Shown here: positions 46,500-55,039 of the stretch, piece by piece
Numbering within the stretch: position 1 is the first letter of the stretch
Layout: every line of letters starts with the position of its first letter
Assembly (NCBI GenBank): GCA_963747005.1
Contig: CAVVDT010000008.1
Location: forward strand, 62,001-126,000
Source: CAVVDT01 sp963747005
GTDB lineage: Bacteria; Pseudomonadota; Alphaproteobacteria; Rhizobiales; Aestuariivirgaceae
Reading direction: 5' to 3'
Length of the DNA: 64,000 nt
Program-made: the position numbers and the translations under genes
The notes under the pieces: model-generated
Database searches by the model: none
What the model saw: the letters and a program-made list of their open reading frames with translations, nothing else
What the model was told of the DNA's origin: nothing

Positions 46500-47159
46500 A
46501 TGGAACTGGACCTCTTCATCCGCTACGGCCCCGCCCTCGCCTCGGGCTTCGGCGTCACCATCTTGTGCTGGATCGCCGGATCGCTGGGCGGCCTGATCCT
46601 CGGCTTTGCCATTGCCTGCCTCTATCACTGGAGCGGCAAGTGGGTGCGCCGCGCCTTGCAGGTCTATATCGAGGCGGTGCGCGGCACACCGTTCATGATC
46701 CAGCTTTTCATCCTCTATTACGGCGGCCCCTATTTCGGCCTCACCCTCGATCCGGTGCCGGCCGGCATCCTCGGGTTCATCGTCTACGGCAGCCCCTATT
46801 TCGCGGAAATCTTCCGCTCCGGCTTCCAGTCGTTTCCTCAGGGCCAGCTTGAGGCCGCGCGCTGCGTCGGCATCGACGAATGGACCATGACCCGCCGCAT
46901 CGTGCTGCCGCAGATGCTGGTGTCGATCACGGCACCCCTCACCAACTTCTTCATCATCCTGACCAAGGAAACAGCGATCCTGTCGGTGGTGACGGTGCCT
47001 GAATTGCTGTCCGAGACCCAGACCATGGCGGCCGAGACGTTCACCTACGTCGAGCCCTTCCTGGTGCTGTCGCTGTTCTACTGGTTCATGGTCGAATTCA
47101 CATCGCGGCTCGGCAAGCGGGTGGAAGCGCGGGTGACGCGCCACCTGAAACGGGCCTGA
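46500..47159 (+). CDS. Polar amino-acid ABC transporter permease 2
   Basis: 219 residues, HisQ/GlnP type. YIEAVRGTPFMIQLFILYYGGP and the EAA-loop segment GQLEAARCVGIDEWTMTRRIVLPQMLVSITAPLTN are diagnostic. Second half of the heterodimeric permease; the ATPase gene follows after 10 nt. Confidence 0.92.
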   Translation: MELDLFIRYGPALASGFGVTILCWIAGSLGGLILGFAIACLYHWSGKWVRRALQVYIEAVRGTPFMIQLFILYYGGPYFGLTLDPVPAGILGFIVYGSPYFAEIFRSGFQSFPQGQLEAARCVGIDEWTMTRRIVLPQMLVSITAPLTNFFIILTKETAILSVVTVPELLSETQTMAAETFTYVEPFLVLSLFYWFMVEFTSRLGKRVEARVTRHLKRA

Positions 47160-47169
47160 AGGAGCAGGA

Positions 47170-47970
47170 ATGGCCAAGGCGAAAACCGACGACGCAATCA
47201 TCACCATCCAGGGGGTGAGCAAGCGCTACGGCGATTTCCAGGCCCTCACCGACATCACCATGGAGGTGCGGCGCTCGGAGGTGGTGTGCGTCATCGGCCC
47301 GTCCGGCTCGGGCAAGAGCACGCTGTTGCGCTGCATCAACTTCCTCGAAGCCTATGACCCCGGCGAGGTACGCATGGAAGGCCAGCTCATCGGCTGGGAG
47401 GAAGGAGATGCCCGCCCGCGCAAGCTGCTTTCGGCGGCGAGGCTGCGCGACCAGCGCAAGAACATCGGCATGGTGTTCCAGCAGTTCAACCTGTGGCCGC
47501 ATTTCACCGCCTTGCAGAACGTCGCTGAGGCCCTGATCCAGGTGCGCAAACTCTCCGTCGCCGAGGCCCACGCCCGCGCCAGGGCGGCACTGGAAAAGGT
47601 CAATCTCGGCGACAAGACCGCCAATTACCCCTCCGGCCTGTCGGGCGGCCAGCAGCAGCGCGTCGCCATCGCCCGCGCCATTGCCATGGAGCCGCGCCTC
47701 ATGCTGTTCGACGAACCGACCTCGGCGCTCGATCCCGAACTGGTCGGCGAGGTGCTGAACGTCATGAAGGAACTGGCCAGCGAAGGCATGACCATGGTGG
47801 TGGTCACCCACGAGATGGGTTTTGCCGCCCATGTTGCCGACCGCGTCGCCTTCCTCGATGAGGGTCGGCTGGTGTGCTGCGTGCCGCCTGCGGAAATCTT
47901 CGGGCGCGATCCGGCCGATCAGCGGGTACGTTCGTTCCTGCAGACCTACCGCGAGCGCAACGTGGTATAA
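47170..47970 (+). CDS. Polar amino-acid ABC transporter ATP-binding protein
   Basis: 266 residues, HisP/GlnQ type. Walker A GPSGSGKST, Q-loop MVFQQFNLWPHFTALQNV, signature LSGGQQQRVAIARAIAM, Walker B LMLFDEPTSALDPEL and H-loop VVTHEMGFAAHVADRV. Last gene of the hutI-hutC-hutU-transporter unit; its stop is 10 nt from the convergent marR stop. Confidence 0.94.
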   Translation: MAKAKTDDAIITIQGVSKRYGDFQALTDITMEVRRSEVVCVIGPSGSGKSTLLRCINFLEAYDPGEVRMEGQLIGWEEGDARPRKLLSAARLRDQRKNIGMVFQQFNLWPHFTALQNVAEALIQVRKLSVAEAHARARAALEKVNLGDKTANYPSGLSGGQQQRVAIARAIAMEPRLMLFDEPTSALDPELVGEVLNVMKELASEGMTMVVVTHEMGFAAHVADRVAFLDEGRLVCCVPPAEIFGRDPADQRVRSFLQTYRERNVV

Positions 47971-47980
47971 CAAAGGCGGA

Positions 47981-48484
47981 TTATTGCCCGGAATGGTCGT
48001 CGCTGCCGGCGAGCATCGCCATCAGGCCCTTCAGGTGGCGCGCGTCTTCCAGGCTGAGCCGCGATCCCACGATCTCCGCCACGGCAGCCGTGAATGCCTT
48101 GCCCATGGCGATGCGCAAGGCCTTGCCCTCGGCGGTCAGCACCACGTGATGGGCGCGCTTGTCGAACGGGCAGCTCACCCGCTCGACGAGCCCTTCAGCT
48201 TCCATGCGATCGAGCTGGCGCGACAGATTGTGCTGGGCAATGGCCGTAAGCCGCTCGATTTCCGTCTGCGTGAGCCGGTGATGCTCGGCGCCGTCGAGTT
48301 CCACCAGGACATCGAGCCAGCGCAGCGGCGGCAAGCCGTCGCGCCGCAGCCTTGCCTCGATCGCATGCGACAGCCGCGCCCCCACACGCAGCAGCGTGCC
48401 GAGCGAACCCGATCGGGGACAGCCCGGCGTGCGCGGGTCGTAGGGACTGTCGGGCTTCACCGTTGTGTGATCTTCAGCGGGCAC
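47981..48484 (-). CDS. MarR-family transcriptional regulator
   Basis: 167 residues. An unusual charged N-terminal extension (1-30) precedes the winged-helix domain: SHAIEARLRRDGLPPLRWLDVLVEL, TQTEIERLTAIAQHNLSRQLDRMEAEGLVERVSCPFDKRAHHVVLTAEGKAL. It is divergent from the GST gene, with a palindrome between them, suggesting it represses that gene and itself in response to an electrophile or phenolic ligand. Confidence 0.88.
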   Translation of the reverse strand: MPAEDHTTVKPDSPYDPRTPGCPRSGSLGTLLRVGARLSHAIEARLRRDGLPPLRWLDVLVELDGAEHHRLTQTEIERLTAIAQHNLSRQLDRMEAEGLVERVSCPFDKRAHHVVLTAEGKALRIAMGKAFTAAVAEIVGSRLSLEDARHLKGLMAMLAGSDDHSGQ

Positions 48485-48514
48485 TCTTGAAATTCACTCC
48501 TGTCTCGTAGATAT

Positions 48515-48530
48515 ATGCAATTGCATGCAA
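48515..48530. promoter_or_regulatory. Palindromic operator candidate between marR and gst
   Basis: ATGCAATTGCAT (48515-48526) is a perfect 12-bp palindrome overlapping a second, TTGCATGCAA (48521-48530). It is ~30 bp from the marR start and ~50 bp from the gst start, fitting a MarR dimer site controlling both. Confidence 0.6.
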
Positions 48531-48577
48531 ACAGCAATGATCGGCCCGGCCCGACCGCAACCCACAGGATACATCCC

Positions 48578-49186
48578 ATGAAGCTTTATTACAGCCCCGG
48601 TACGTGCTCCCTCTCCCCCCACATCGTGCTGCGCGAGACGGCAAGCACGTTCGATCTCGAACGCGTCGACAACAAGACCAAGAAGACGGCGTCGGGCGCC
48701 GACTACCTGAAGATCAATCCCAAGGGCTACGTCCCGTCGCTGCAGATGGACGACGGCGAGGTGCTCACCGAAGGCCCCGCCATCGTGCAGTATATCGCCG
48801 ACAAGGCGGGGGCCACGTCGATCCTGCCCAAGGCCGGCACCAGGGAGCGTTACCGTGCCCAGGAGTGGCTGAACTTCATCACCAGCGAATTGCACAAGAG
48901 CTTCAGCCCGCTGTTCAATGCCAAGGTTCCCGAGGACTACAAGACCATGGTGAAAGAGCGCCTCGGCCAGCGCTTCGACTATCTCGAAGAGCACTTGAAA
49001 TCCAACGACCACCTGCTCGGCAAGGCCTTCAGCGTGGCCGATGCCTATCTGTTCACGGTGCTGGGCTGGACCAAATATGTCGGCATCGACATCGGTAAAT
49101 GGCCGGCGATTTCAGCCTATCTCGGGCGCATAGCGGCACGCCCCGCTGTCCAGGAGGCGCTCAAGGCCGAGAGCCAGGGGAAGTAG
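48578..49186 (+). CDS. Beta-class glutathione S-transferase
   Basis: 202 residues from the ATG at 48578. The thioredoxin-like N-domain MKLYYSPGTCSLSPHIVLRE carries Cys10, the catalytic residue of bacterial beta-class GSTs; YVPSLQMDDGEVLTEGPAIVQYIAD holds the glutathione-binding Glu-Gly(Ser) motif; the helical C-domain has FSVADAYLFTVLGWTKYVGID. It conjugates electrophiles with glutathione. Divergent MarR-type gene suggests regulation by its own substrates. Confidence 0.92.
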   Translation: MKLYYSPGTCSLSPHIVLRETASTFDLERVDNKTKKTASGADYLKINPKGYVPSLQMDDGEVLTEGPAIVQYIADKAGATSILPKAGTRERYRAQEWLNFITSELHKSFSPLFNAKVPEDYKTMVKERLGQRFDYLEEHLKSNDHLLGKAFSVADAYLFTVLGWTKYVGIDIGKWPAISAYLGRIAARPAVQEALKAESQGK

Positions 49187-49249
49187 CCCGCTCCCGGCAC
49201 AGCCCCCGAAAGCGGTCCCACGCACCACCCCCGTCGCCGCCACCTGTTC

Positions 49250-49610
49250 CGTCACCCCGTGGCCTGACCACGGGGACCATTCCCACTCCCCTCGTGATCG
49301 CCGGGCTTGACCCGGCGATCCTCTTGCGGCCCGCTCTGCCGGGATCAACAGGATGGCTGGGTCATGCCCGGCCACGACGTTGGAGAGAGGCAACAAACGA
49401 AAGCATCGCGCTTCTCTTCCCCTCTCGCCCCAAGTGTCATCGTCGGGCCGGCACCGGCGACCCAGGGGCCACACGACATGGTCCCTCAATCTTCACTGCT
49501 CACTTCCACCCCCGTCACCCCGTGGCTTGACCACGGGGACCATCCCGCCACGGCCTCAACCAGCCGCACGCCAGCGGCATGGATGCCGGTATCGAGTACC
49601 GGCATGACGG
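49250..49610. repeat. Cluster of palindromic intergenic repeats
   Basis: Four hairpins with 5-nt loops: 49255-49275 (8-bp stem CCCCGTGG, loop CCTGA), 49296-49320 (10-bp stem GATCGCCGGG, loop CTTGA), 49518-49538 (CCCCGTGG, loop CTTGA) and 49583-49605 (9-bp stem ATGCCGGTA, loop TCGAG). The first and third are near copies with the same flanks (GTCACCCCGTGG). Diverged pieces lie around 49360 and 49440. They resemble the short palindromic repeats scattered between genes in rhizobial genomes. No gene is supported here. Confidence 0.75.
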
Positions 49611-49654
49611 TGGAGAGGAATGGGGAATAAATTGCAAAATATGGCAATCAAGTC

Positions 49655-49683
49655 TTGACAAGCGGACTAAATTGTTCTATGTT
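49655..49683 (+). promoter_or_regulatory. Strong sigma-70-type promoter with no downstream gene
   Basis: TTGACA (49655-49660), 17-nt spacer, TATGTT (49678-49683), preceded by an AT-rich stretch (49629-49654), which stands out in this GC-rich window. Transcription would start near 49690. The only downstream gene is on the other strand (ends 50134), so it would drive a non-coding RNA. Confidence 0.6.
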
Positions 49684-49689
49684 CGTTCC

Positions 49690-49935
49690 ACCTGTCTCCC
49701 ACTCCCGGGGCGTGGCTCGCGAGCCGTCCGGTCACGGGGAGGCAAGTGTGGCTCTCCGTTCCGCGTTGTGACGGACAACGCTGAACCGGGGTGCGGGTGT
49801 GTCCTGGCTCAGGGGTCCGGATACTACGGTCCGGACGCGCGTGAAGGGCAGTGACCCTGACGGTGAACTGGTGCCGGCCGGCCTGCAATAGCCGTTATCC
49901 GGCATGCCCGTCAGGCGAGCAATTCATGTGTTAAA
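49690..49935 (+). ncRNA. Candidate structured RNA of unknown identity
   Basis: A GC-rich stretch after a near-consensus promoter. It contains a 7-bp stem GTCCGGA/TCCGGAC (49815-49821, 49830-49836) with loop TACTACGG, and further complementary blocks such as CTCCC...GGGAG. No convincing protein reads through it. I could not match it to 6S, SRP, RNase P or tmRNA by eye. The end is unknown; the given limit is where complementarity fades. Confidence 0.35.
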
Positions 49936-50080
49936 GACTCCAGCCGCCCGTCCACAAGGCCACGGGGAAAGCGCCGGCAAAGCGCACCCACTACAACAGT
50001 CAAGCGCTCGACCGGCGCTTTCCCCAACCCCCCGGGACCCTTCGGGCCATCAGGCCGCGGAGATGATGATGCATGCTCCT

Positions 50081-50119
50081 TTGCTCCCCTCCCTCTTGTG
50101 GGGTGGGGGTGGGGGTTCG
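50081..50119 (+). repeat. Dispersed G-rich palindromic intergenic repeat, copy 2
   Basis: TTGCTCCCCTCCCTCTTGTG followed by GGGTGGGGGTGGGGGTTC. Same layout as 26502-26546, with a less perfect stem. It lies just beyond the 3' end of the dehydratase gene. Confidence 0.6.
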
Positions 50120-50133
50120 CTTGGTAAATCCCG

Positions 50134-51894
50134 TCAGTGGCTCTCGCGCGGGACGGGGGCGCCGGACTTGCCGATGAGGAAGTCGAAGTCGCAACCGCTG
50201 TCGGCCTGCATGACGTGCTCATCGAAAAGCCGGGCATAGCCGCGCCTGGGGCTCCTGGGCTTCACCCAGGCCGCGCGCCTCTTCTCCAGTTCGGCATCGC
50301 TGACGTGCAGGTGGAGTTTCCTCTTCTTCACATCGAGTTCGATGATGTCGCCCTCCTCGACCAGCGCCAGCGGCCCGCCGACCGCGGCCTCGGGTGCGGA
50401 ATGCAGCACCACCGTGCCATAGGCGGTGCCTGACATGCGGGCATCGGATATGCGCACCATATCCTTGATGCCCTTCCTGATCAGCTTGGCCGGCAGCGCC
50501 ATGTTGCCGACCTCGGAAAATCCCGGATAGCCCTTGGGGCCGCAGTTCTTCAGCACCATGACGCACGTCTCGTCGATGTCGAGCTTGGGATCGTCGATGC
50601 GCGCCTTGTAGTGCTCGATGTCCTCGAACACCACCGCCCGGCCCTTGTGGCGCATCAGTTCCGGGCTGGCCGCCGACGGCTTCAGCACCGCGCCGTCGGG
50701 TGCAAGGTTGCCGTGCAGCACCACGATGCCGCCTTCCTTCTTGAACGGCTTCTTGAAGGGGTGGATCACATCGCGGTTGTAGCAAGCAACATCGGCGACG
50801 TTCTCACCTTGCGTCTTGCCGTTGGCGGTCATGGCATCGCCATGCAGCAGGCCGTTCTCCAGGAGCTCGCGCATCACCACCGGCAGGCCGCCGGCATAAT
50901 AGAAATCCTCCATCAGGTACTTGCCCGACGGCATGATGTTGACCAGGCACGGCACTTCGCGGCCCAGCCGGTCCCAGTCATCCAGTTCCACCTTGACCCC
51001 CATGCGCCCGGCGATCGCGAGGAGATGCACCACCGCGTTGGTCGATCCGCCGATGGCACCATTGACGCGGATGGCGTTCTCGAAGGCCTTGCGCGTCAGG
51101 ATTTTCGACAGTTTCAGGTTCGACTTCACCATCTCCACGATGCGCCGGCCGGCCATGTGGGCGAGCACGTTGCGGCGCGAATCGGCCGCCGGTATGGCGG
51201 CGTTGGTCGGCAGGCCGAGGCCGAGCGATTCCACCATCGAGGCCATGGTCGAGGCCGTCCCCATGGTCATGCAATGACCGGCCGAGCGCGACATGCAGGC
51301 TTCGGCTTCCGTCATCTGGTCCAGCGTCATCTCGCCCGCCTTGTAGCGTTCGACGAATTTCCACACATGCGTGCCCGAACCGATGGTCTCGGCGCCGAAA
51401 TGGCCGTTGAGCATGGGACCGCCGGACAGCCCGATGGTCGGCAGGTCGCACGAGGCCGCCCCCATGACCAGCGCCGGCGTGGTCTTGTCGCAGCCCATCA
51501 GCAGCACCACCCCGTCGATGGGGTTGGCGCGGATGGATTCCTCCACATCCATGGAGACGAGGTTGCGGAACATCATGGTGGTCGGGCGCATCAGCGTCTC
51601 GCCCAGCGACATCACCGGGAACTCCAGCGGAAACCCGCCCGCCTCGTAGACACCGCGCTTCACCCGTTCGGCGAGAATGCGGAAATGCGCGTTGCACGGG
51701 GTGAGTTCCGACCAGGTGTTGCAGATGCCGATCACCGGTCGGCCGTCGAAGAGGTGATGCGGCAGGCCCTGGTTCTTCATCCACGAGCGGTGATGGAAGC
51801 CGTCCATGCCCGGCATGCCGAACCACTGGCGCGAGCGCCGCGCCGGGGTCTTTGTCGATGCGGGCCTGGCCCGCCACACCGTCTTCTTCGCCAT
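50134..51894 (-). CDS. IlvD/Edd-family sugar-acid dehydratase
   Basis: 586 residues from the ATG at 51894. Cys58 (GICNTWSELTPCN), Cys135 (MGCDKTTPA) and Cys208 (SAGHCMTMGTAST) are the iron-sulfur cluster ligands; other blocks are GFPLEFPVMSLGE, GAIGGSTNAVVHLLAIAGRMG, PSGKYLMEDFYYAGG and VRISDARMSGTAYGTVVLH. The NTWSELTPCN and FGMPGMDGFHHRSW segments point to the pentonate/hexonate dehydratases (L-arabonate type), not to branched-chain IlvD. It removes water from a sugar acid to give a 2-keto-3-deoxy acid. It is divergent from an SDR that fits the next step. Confidence 0.85.
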   Translation of the reverse strand: MAKKTVWRARPASTKTPARRSRQWFGMPGMDGFHHRSWMKNQGLPHHLFDGRPVIGICNTWSELTPCNAHFRILAERVKRGVYEAGGFPLEFPVMSLGETLMRPTTMMFRNLVSMDVEESIRANPIDGVVLLMGCDKTTPALVMGAASCDLPTIGLSGGPMLNGHFGAETIGSGTHVWKFVERYKAGEMTLDQMTEAEACMSRSAGHCMTMGTASTMASMVESLGLGLPTNAAIPAADSRRNVLAHMAGRRIVEMVKSNLKLSKILTRKAFENAIRVNGAIGGSTNAVVHLLAIAGRMGVKVELDDWDRLGREVPCLVNIMPSGKYLMEDFYYAGGLPVVMRELLENGLLHGDAMTANGKTQGENVADVACYNRDVIHPFKKPFKKEGGIVVLHGNLAPDGAVLKPSAASPELMRHKGRAVVFEDIEHYKARIDDPKLDIDETCVMVLKNCGPKGYPGFSEVGNMALPAKLIRKGIKDMVRISDARMSGTAYGTVVLHSAPEAAVGGPLALVEEGDIIELDVKKRKLHLHVSDAELEKRRAAWVKPRSPRRGYARLFDEHVMQADSGCDFDFLIGKSGAPVPRESH

Positions 51895-52028
51895 GTCACT
51901 GTCCCTTCGCCGACAGAAATGCTCCTGAGCGTACCTGTAACGCAAACTCGCAACCGCTACTGTCCGCATTGCACGCCCAAGCCATTTGCGTATAGACATG
52001 CCCGCAGATCAACAAGGGGGGACACGAA

Positions 52029-52784
52029 ATGGCTGGACGTCTGGCAGGCAAGACGGCCCTGGTCACCGCGGCGGGTGCCGGCATCGGACGCGCGACCGCG
52101 CTCGCCATGGCGCGCGCCGGGGCCAGGGTCTTCGCCACCGACCTCGACAAGGAGAGCATCGTTAGCCTGAAAGCCGAGGCCAAGCGCATCCGCGGTTTCG
52201 CTCTCGATGTCTTGAAGCCCCGGCAGATCGAGCGGGCCGTCACGCGGGTCGGCATACCGGATATCATTTTCAACTGCACCGGCTTCGTTCACCACGGCAC
52301 CATCCTCGATTGCGACGACAAGAACTGGGACTTCTCCTTCGACCTCAACGTCAAGGCCCACTACCGCATCATCAAGGCGTTTCTGCCGGGCATGATCGAG
52401 GCCGGTGGCGGCTCCATCGTCAACATGGCCTCGGTGGTATCCTCGATCAAAGGCGCCCCCAACCGCTTCGTCTACGGTGCCACCAAGGCCGCCGTGATCG
52501 GCATGACCAAGGCGATTGCCGCCGATTTCGTCGACAAGAACATCCGCTGCAACGCGGTCTGTCCCGGCACCATCGACAGCCCCTCCCTGCGCCAGCGCAT
52601 TGAAACGCTGAGCGCCTCCATGGGCGGCTATGACGCCGCACGCGCCGCCTTCATGGCCCGCCAGCCATCCGGACGCTTCGGCACCCCCGAAGAGATTGCC
52701 AAACTGGTGGTATTCCTCGCCAGCGATGAAGCAAGCTTCGTCACCGGCCAGGCCTTCGTGGCCGATGGCGGCTGGACCACGTGA
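52029..52784 (+). CDS. SDR dehydrogenase similar to BDH2 / 2-keto-3-deoxy-L-fuconate dehydrogenase
   Basis: 251 residues. VTAAGAGIGRATALAMARAGARVFATDLD (Asp after strand 2, NAD preference), NCTGFVHHGTILDCDDKNWDFSF, MASVVSSIKGAPNRFVYGATKAAVIGMTKAIAADF (catalytic Ser, Tyr, Lys) and CPGTIDSPSLRQRI. The GFVHHGTILDC and CPGTxDSPSL stretches are those of the BDH2 subgroup, which includes bacterial 2-keto-3-deoxy-L-fuconate dehydrogenase. With the divergent dehydratase this suggests a non-phosphorylating deoxysugar-acid pathway. Divergent promoter in 51895-52028. Confidence 0.83.
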   Translation: MAGRLAGKTALVTAAGAGIGRATALAMARAGARVFATDLDKESIVSLKAEAKRIRGFALDVLKPRQIERAVTRVGIPDIIFNCTGFVHHGTILDCDDKNWDFSFDLNVKAHYRIIKAFLPGMIEAGGGSIVNMASVVSSIKGAPNRFVYGATKAAVIGMTKAIAADFVDKNIRCNAVCPGTIDSPSLRQRIETLSASMGGYDAARAAFMARQPSGRFGTPEEIAKLVVFLASDEASFVTGQAFVADGGWTT

Positions 52785-52841
52785 CGCAAGCGGACCGCGC
52801 TATAGCCCGGATTTTGCCCTCACGGCAGCGGGTAAAGATTA

Positions 52842-52859
52842 AGTTGCCGGCCTGCAACT
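52842..52859. promoter_or_regulatory. Inverted repeat upstream of PotABCD-like operon
   Basis: AGTTGC-6 nt-GCAACT (52842-52847, 52854-52859) in the 148-bp gap before the transporter operon. A candidate operator; the cognate regulator is not obvious in the window. Confidence 0.35.
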
Positions 52860-52932
52860 GTTATGTTGGCAAAGGCGCCGCGCCGAAATATGCTAGCTTT
52901 CAAGGAATAAGAATTTACGCGGGAGACGGGGT

Positions 52933-54075
52933 TTGAGGGCTGCGGGCAAGGCCGGCGCAGGTACGGTCAAGGAGTCGGCTGAAACATCTGTCGCCGTGGA
53001 AGCGATCGGCGTCAGCAAGGTTTTCGGCCAGGACGAAGATCGCGTCGTTGCCCTCGACAAGGTGCGCGTGGCGATCCGCGAGAACGAGTTCTTCACCCTG
53101 CTCGGTCCATCGGGTTGTGGCAAGACCACGCTGTTGCGGCTGATCGCCGGGTTCGATCATCCCACCGAGGGCAGTATCCTCCTGCAAGGCAAAGACATCT
53201 CGGCCCTGCCGCCCTACAAGCGGCCGGTCAACACGGTGTTTCAGAACTACGCCCTGTTCCCCCACATGACGGTCGCCGGCAACATCGCCTTTGGCCTCGA
53301 AATGCTGGGCAAGCCGAAGGCCGAAATCGACGCCCGGGTCGACGAGATGCTGCGGCTGGTACGCATGGGCGAGTTGAAGAACCGCCAGACCAGCCAGATC
53401 TCCGGCGGCCAGCAGCAGCGCGTCGCGCTGGCACGCGCCTTGGCCCCTGCACCAGAAGTGCTGCTGCTGGACGAGCCGCTGTCGGCGCTCGATCTGAAAC
53501 TCAGAAAGGAAATGCAGATCGAGCTGAAACGCCTGCAGCACCAGACCGGCATTACCTTCATCTTCGTCACGCACGACCAGGAAGAGGCGTTGACCATGTC
53601 GGATCGCATCGCGGTCATGAACAAGGGTCGCATCCTGCAGGTGGGGGCGCCACGCGACATCTATGACCGCCCTGCCGAACGCTTCGTGGCCAACTTCATC
53701 GGCGATACCAATTTCCTTCAGGCCGAGGTGCTGCCCGCCGCCAAGGGCAAGCCCCAGGTGCGGCTGCCTTCAGGCAAGACGGTCGCCGCCAGTCTGCCCG
53801 AAGGCATGGGCGAGGTTGAGGGCAAGACGGTGTCCATCGTGGTGCGCCCGGAACATGCCGAGGTCGTGGCAAAGCCGGCGTCGGGCCTTGCGTCGGGCAC
53901 TCTCGCCAACATCGTCTATTTCGGAACTGACACCCATTTTCACGTCGATCTCGACACCGGCGGCGTGTTCATCGTGCGGATGCAGAACCTGCGCGGCAGC
54001 GACAGCGGGTTCAAGGTCGGTGACAAGGTGGGCATTGCCTTCAAGCAGGACGCCGTCCAGGCGCTGAGAGACTGA
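52933..54075 (+). CDS. potA: Polyamine-type ABC transporter ATP-binding protein (PotA-like)
   Basis: 380 residues from a TTG at 52933 behind GGGAGACGGGG. Walker A GPSGCGKTT, VFQNYALFPHMTVAGNIAFGL, signature ISGGQQQRVALARAL, Walker B LLLDEPLSALD, THDQEEALTMSDRIAVMN and the C-terminal TOBE domain (~290-375). It powers the PotB/PotC-like permease. The first ~20 residues are low-complexity; a downstream start cannot be excluded. Substrate may be a polyamine or another amine or amide given the amidases downstream. Confidence 0.9.
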   Translation: MRAAGKAGAGTVKESAETSVAVEAIGVSKVFGQDEDRVVALDKVRVAIRENEFFTLLGPSGCGKTTLLRLIAGFDHPTEGSILLQGKDISALPPYKRPVNTVFQNYALFPHMTVAGNIAFGLEMLGKPKAEIDARVDEMLRLVRMGELKNRQTSQISGGQQQRVALARALAPAPEVLLLDEPLSALDLKLRKEMQIELKRLQHQTGITFIFVTHDQEEALTMSDRIAVMNKGRILQVGAPRDIYDRPAERFVANFIGDTNFLQAEVLPAAKGKPQVRLPSGKTVAASLPEGMGEVEGKTVSIVVRPEHAEVVAKPASGLASGTLANIVYFGTDTHFHVDLDTGGVFIVRMQNLRGSDSGFKVGDKVGIAFKQDAVQALRD

Positions 54076-54076
54076 G

Positions 54077-55039
54077 ATGGAGATGGCGGAACGAGATCGC
54101 ACCGGCCTGCCCACGACGGAAGGCAGCGCCGCCCGCATCGCCGCCGAGGCCGGGCGCCGCGACATCCGCAACCGCTGGCTGCTATCGACACCAGCCCTCG
54201 TCATCATCATGCTCGCCGCCGTCGGACCGCTCCTGATCGTGGTGATCTATTCGTTCCTGACCCCGGGCGATTACGGCAACGTAGTGTGGCGCTTCAACAC
54301 CGAGGGCTGGGTCGGCGTTGTCCTGCAAAAGGACATCTTCTCCGATCAATGGCAGTGGGTCGATGCGCATTTGAGCATCTTCTGGCGATCCATGAAGCTT
54401 TCGTGCCTGACAACGCTGACGACCGTGCTGGTCGGCGTTCCCACCGCCTACTTCATCGCCACCCGCCCCGGCCGCTGGCGCGATATGTGGTTGTTCCTCA
54501 TAACCATTCCATTCTGGACCAACCTGCTTATCAGGACATATGCCATCCTCGACCTGTTGCGCACCGACGGACTGGTCAACACCACCCTCGTCAAGCTGGG
54601 CATCGTCAACCAGCCCTTGCAGCTCATGTTCACCGATTTCGCCATCGGCTTCGGCATGACCTACGTCTATTTGCCGCTCATGGTGTTGCCGATCTACGCC
54701 TCCATCGAGAAGCTCGATTTCAATCTGGTCGAGGCCGGCTACGACCTCTACGCCAACCGCTGGAACATGTTCTGGCGCATCATCCTGCCGCTGGTGAAGC
54801 CAGGCATCATTGCCGGCTCCATCCTCGTCTTCATTCCAGCCCTCGGTGCCTATGTGACGCCGCGGGTGCTGGGCGGCGGCAAGAACATGATGCTGGGCAA
54901 CCTGATCGAACTGCAGTTCGGCCAGGGTCGCAACTGGCCGCTGGGCTCGGCGCTGTCGCTGACCCTGATGGTGATCGTGACGATCGCGTTGCTGTATTAT
55001 GTGCGTGTCACCTCGGTGGCGAGGCGCAACTATGGCTAG
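54077..55039 (+). CDS. potB: Polyamine-type ABC transporter permease (PotB-like)
   Basis: 320 residues. Polar N-tail, first helix LLSTPALVIIMLAAVGPLLIVVIYSFLTPGDYG, TNLLIRTYAILDLLRTDGLVN and the EAA-loop region LVEAGYDLYANRWNMFWRIILPLVKPGIIAGS. Starts one base after potA and overlaps potC by 8 nt. Confidence 0.91.
   Translation: MEMAERDRTGLPTTEGSAARIAAEAGRRDIRNRWLLSTPALVIIMLAAVGPLLIVVIYSFLTPGDYGNVVWRFNTEGWVGVVLQKDIFSDQWQWVDAHLSIFWRSMKLSCLTTLTTVLVGVPTAYFIATRPGRWRDMWLFLITIPFWTNLLIRTYAILDLLRTDGLVNTTLVKLGIVNQPLQLMFTDFAIGFGMTYVYLPLMVLPIYASIEKLDFNLVEAGYDLYANRWNMFWRIILPLVKPGIIAGSILVFIPALGAYVTPRVLGGGKNMMLGNLIELQFGQGRNWPLGSALSLTLMVIVTIALLYYVRVTSVARRNYG

Noticed and set aside
49250..49610. Possible CRISPR array because of repeated hairpins
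   Set aside because: Only a few short palindromes of different sequence and irregular spacing; no constant repeat/spacer unit and no cas genes.
49667..49888. 73-codon minus-strand frame in the intergenic region
   Set aside because: No ribosome site or homology; it covers the structured, promoter-preceded stretch on the other strand.
50134..51894. Dihydroxy-acid dehydratase (IlvD) of branched-chain synthesis
   Set aside because: NTWSELTPCN and GMDGFHHRSW segments and the sugar-acid-type SDR neighbour favour the aldonate dehydratase branch.
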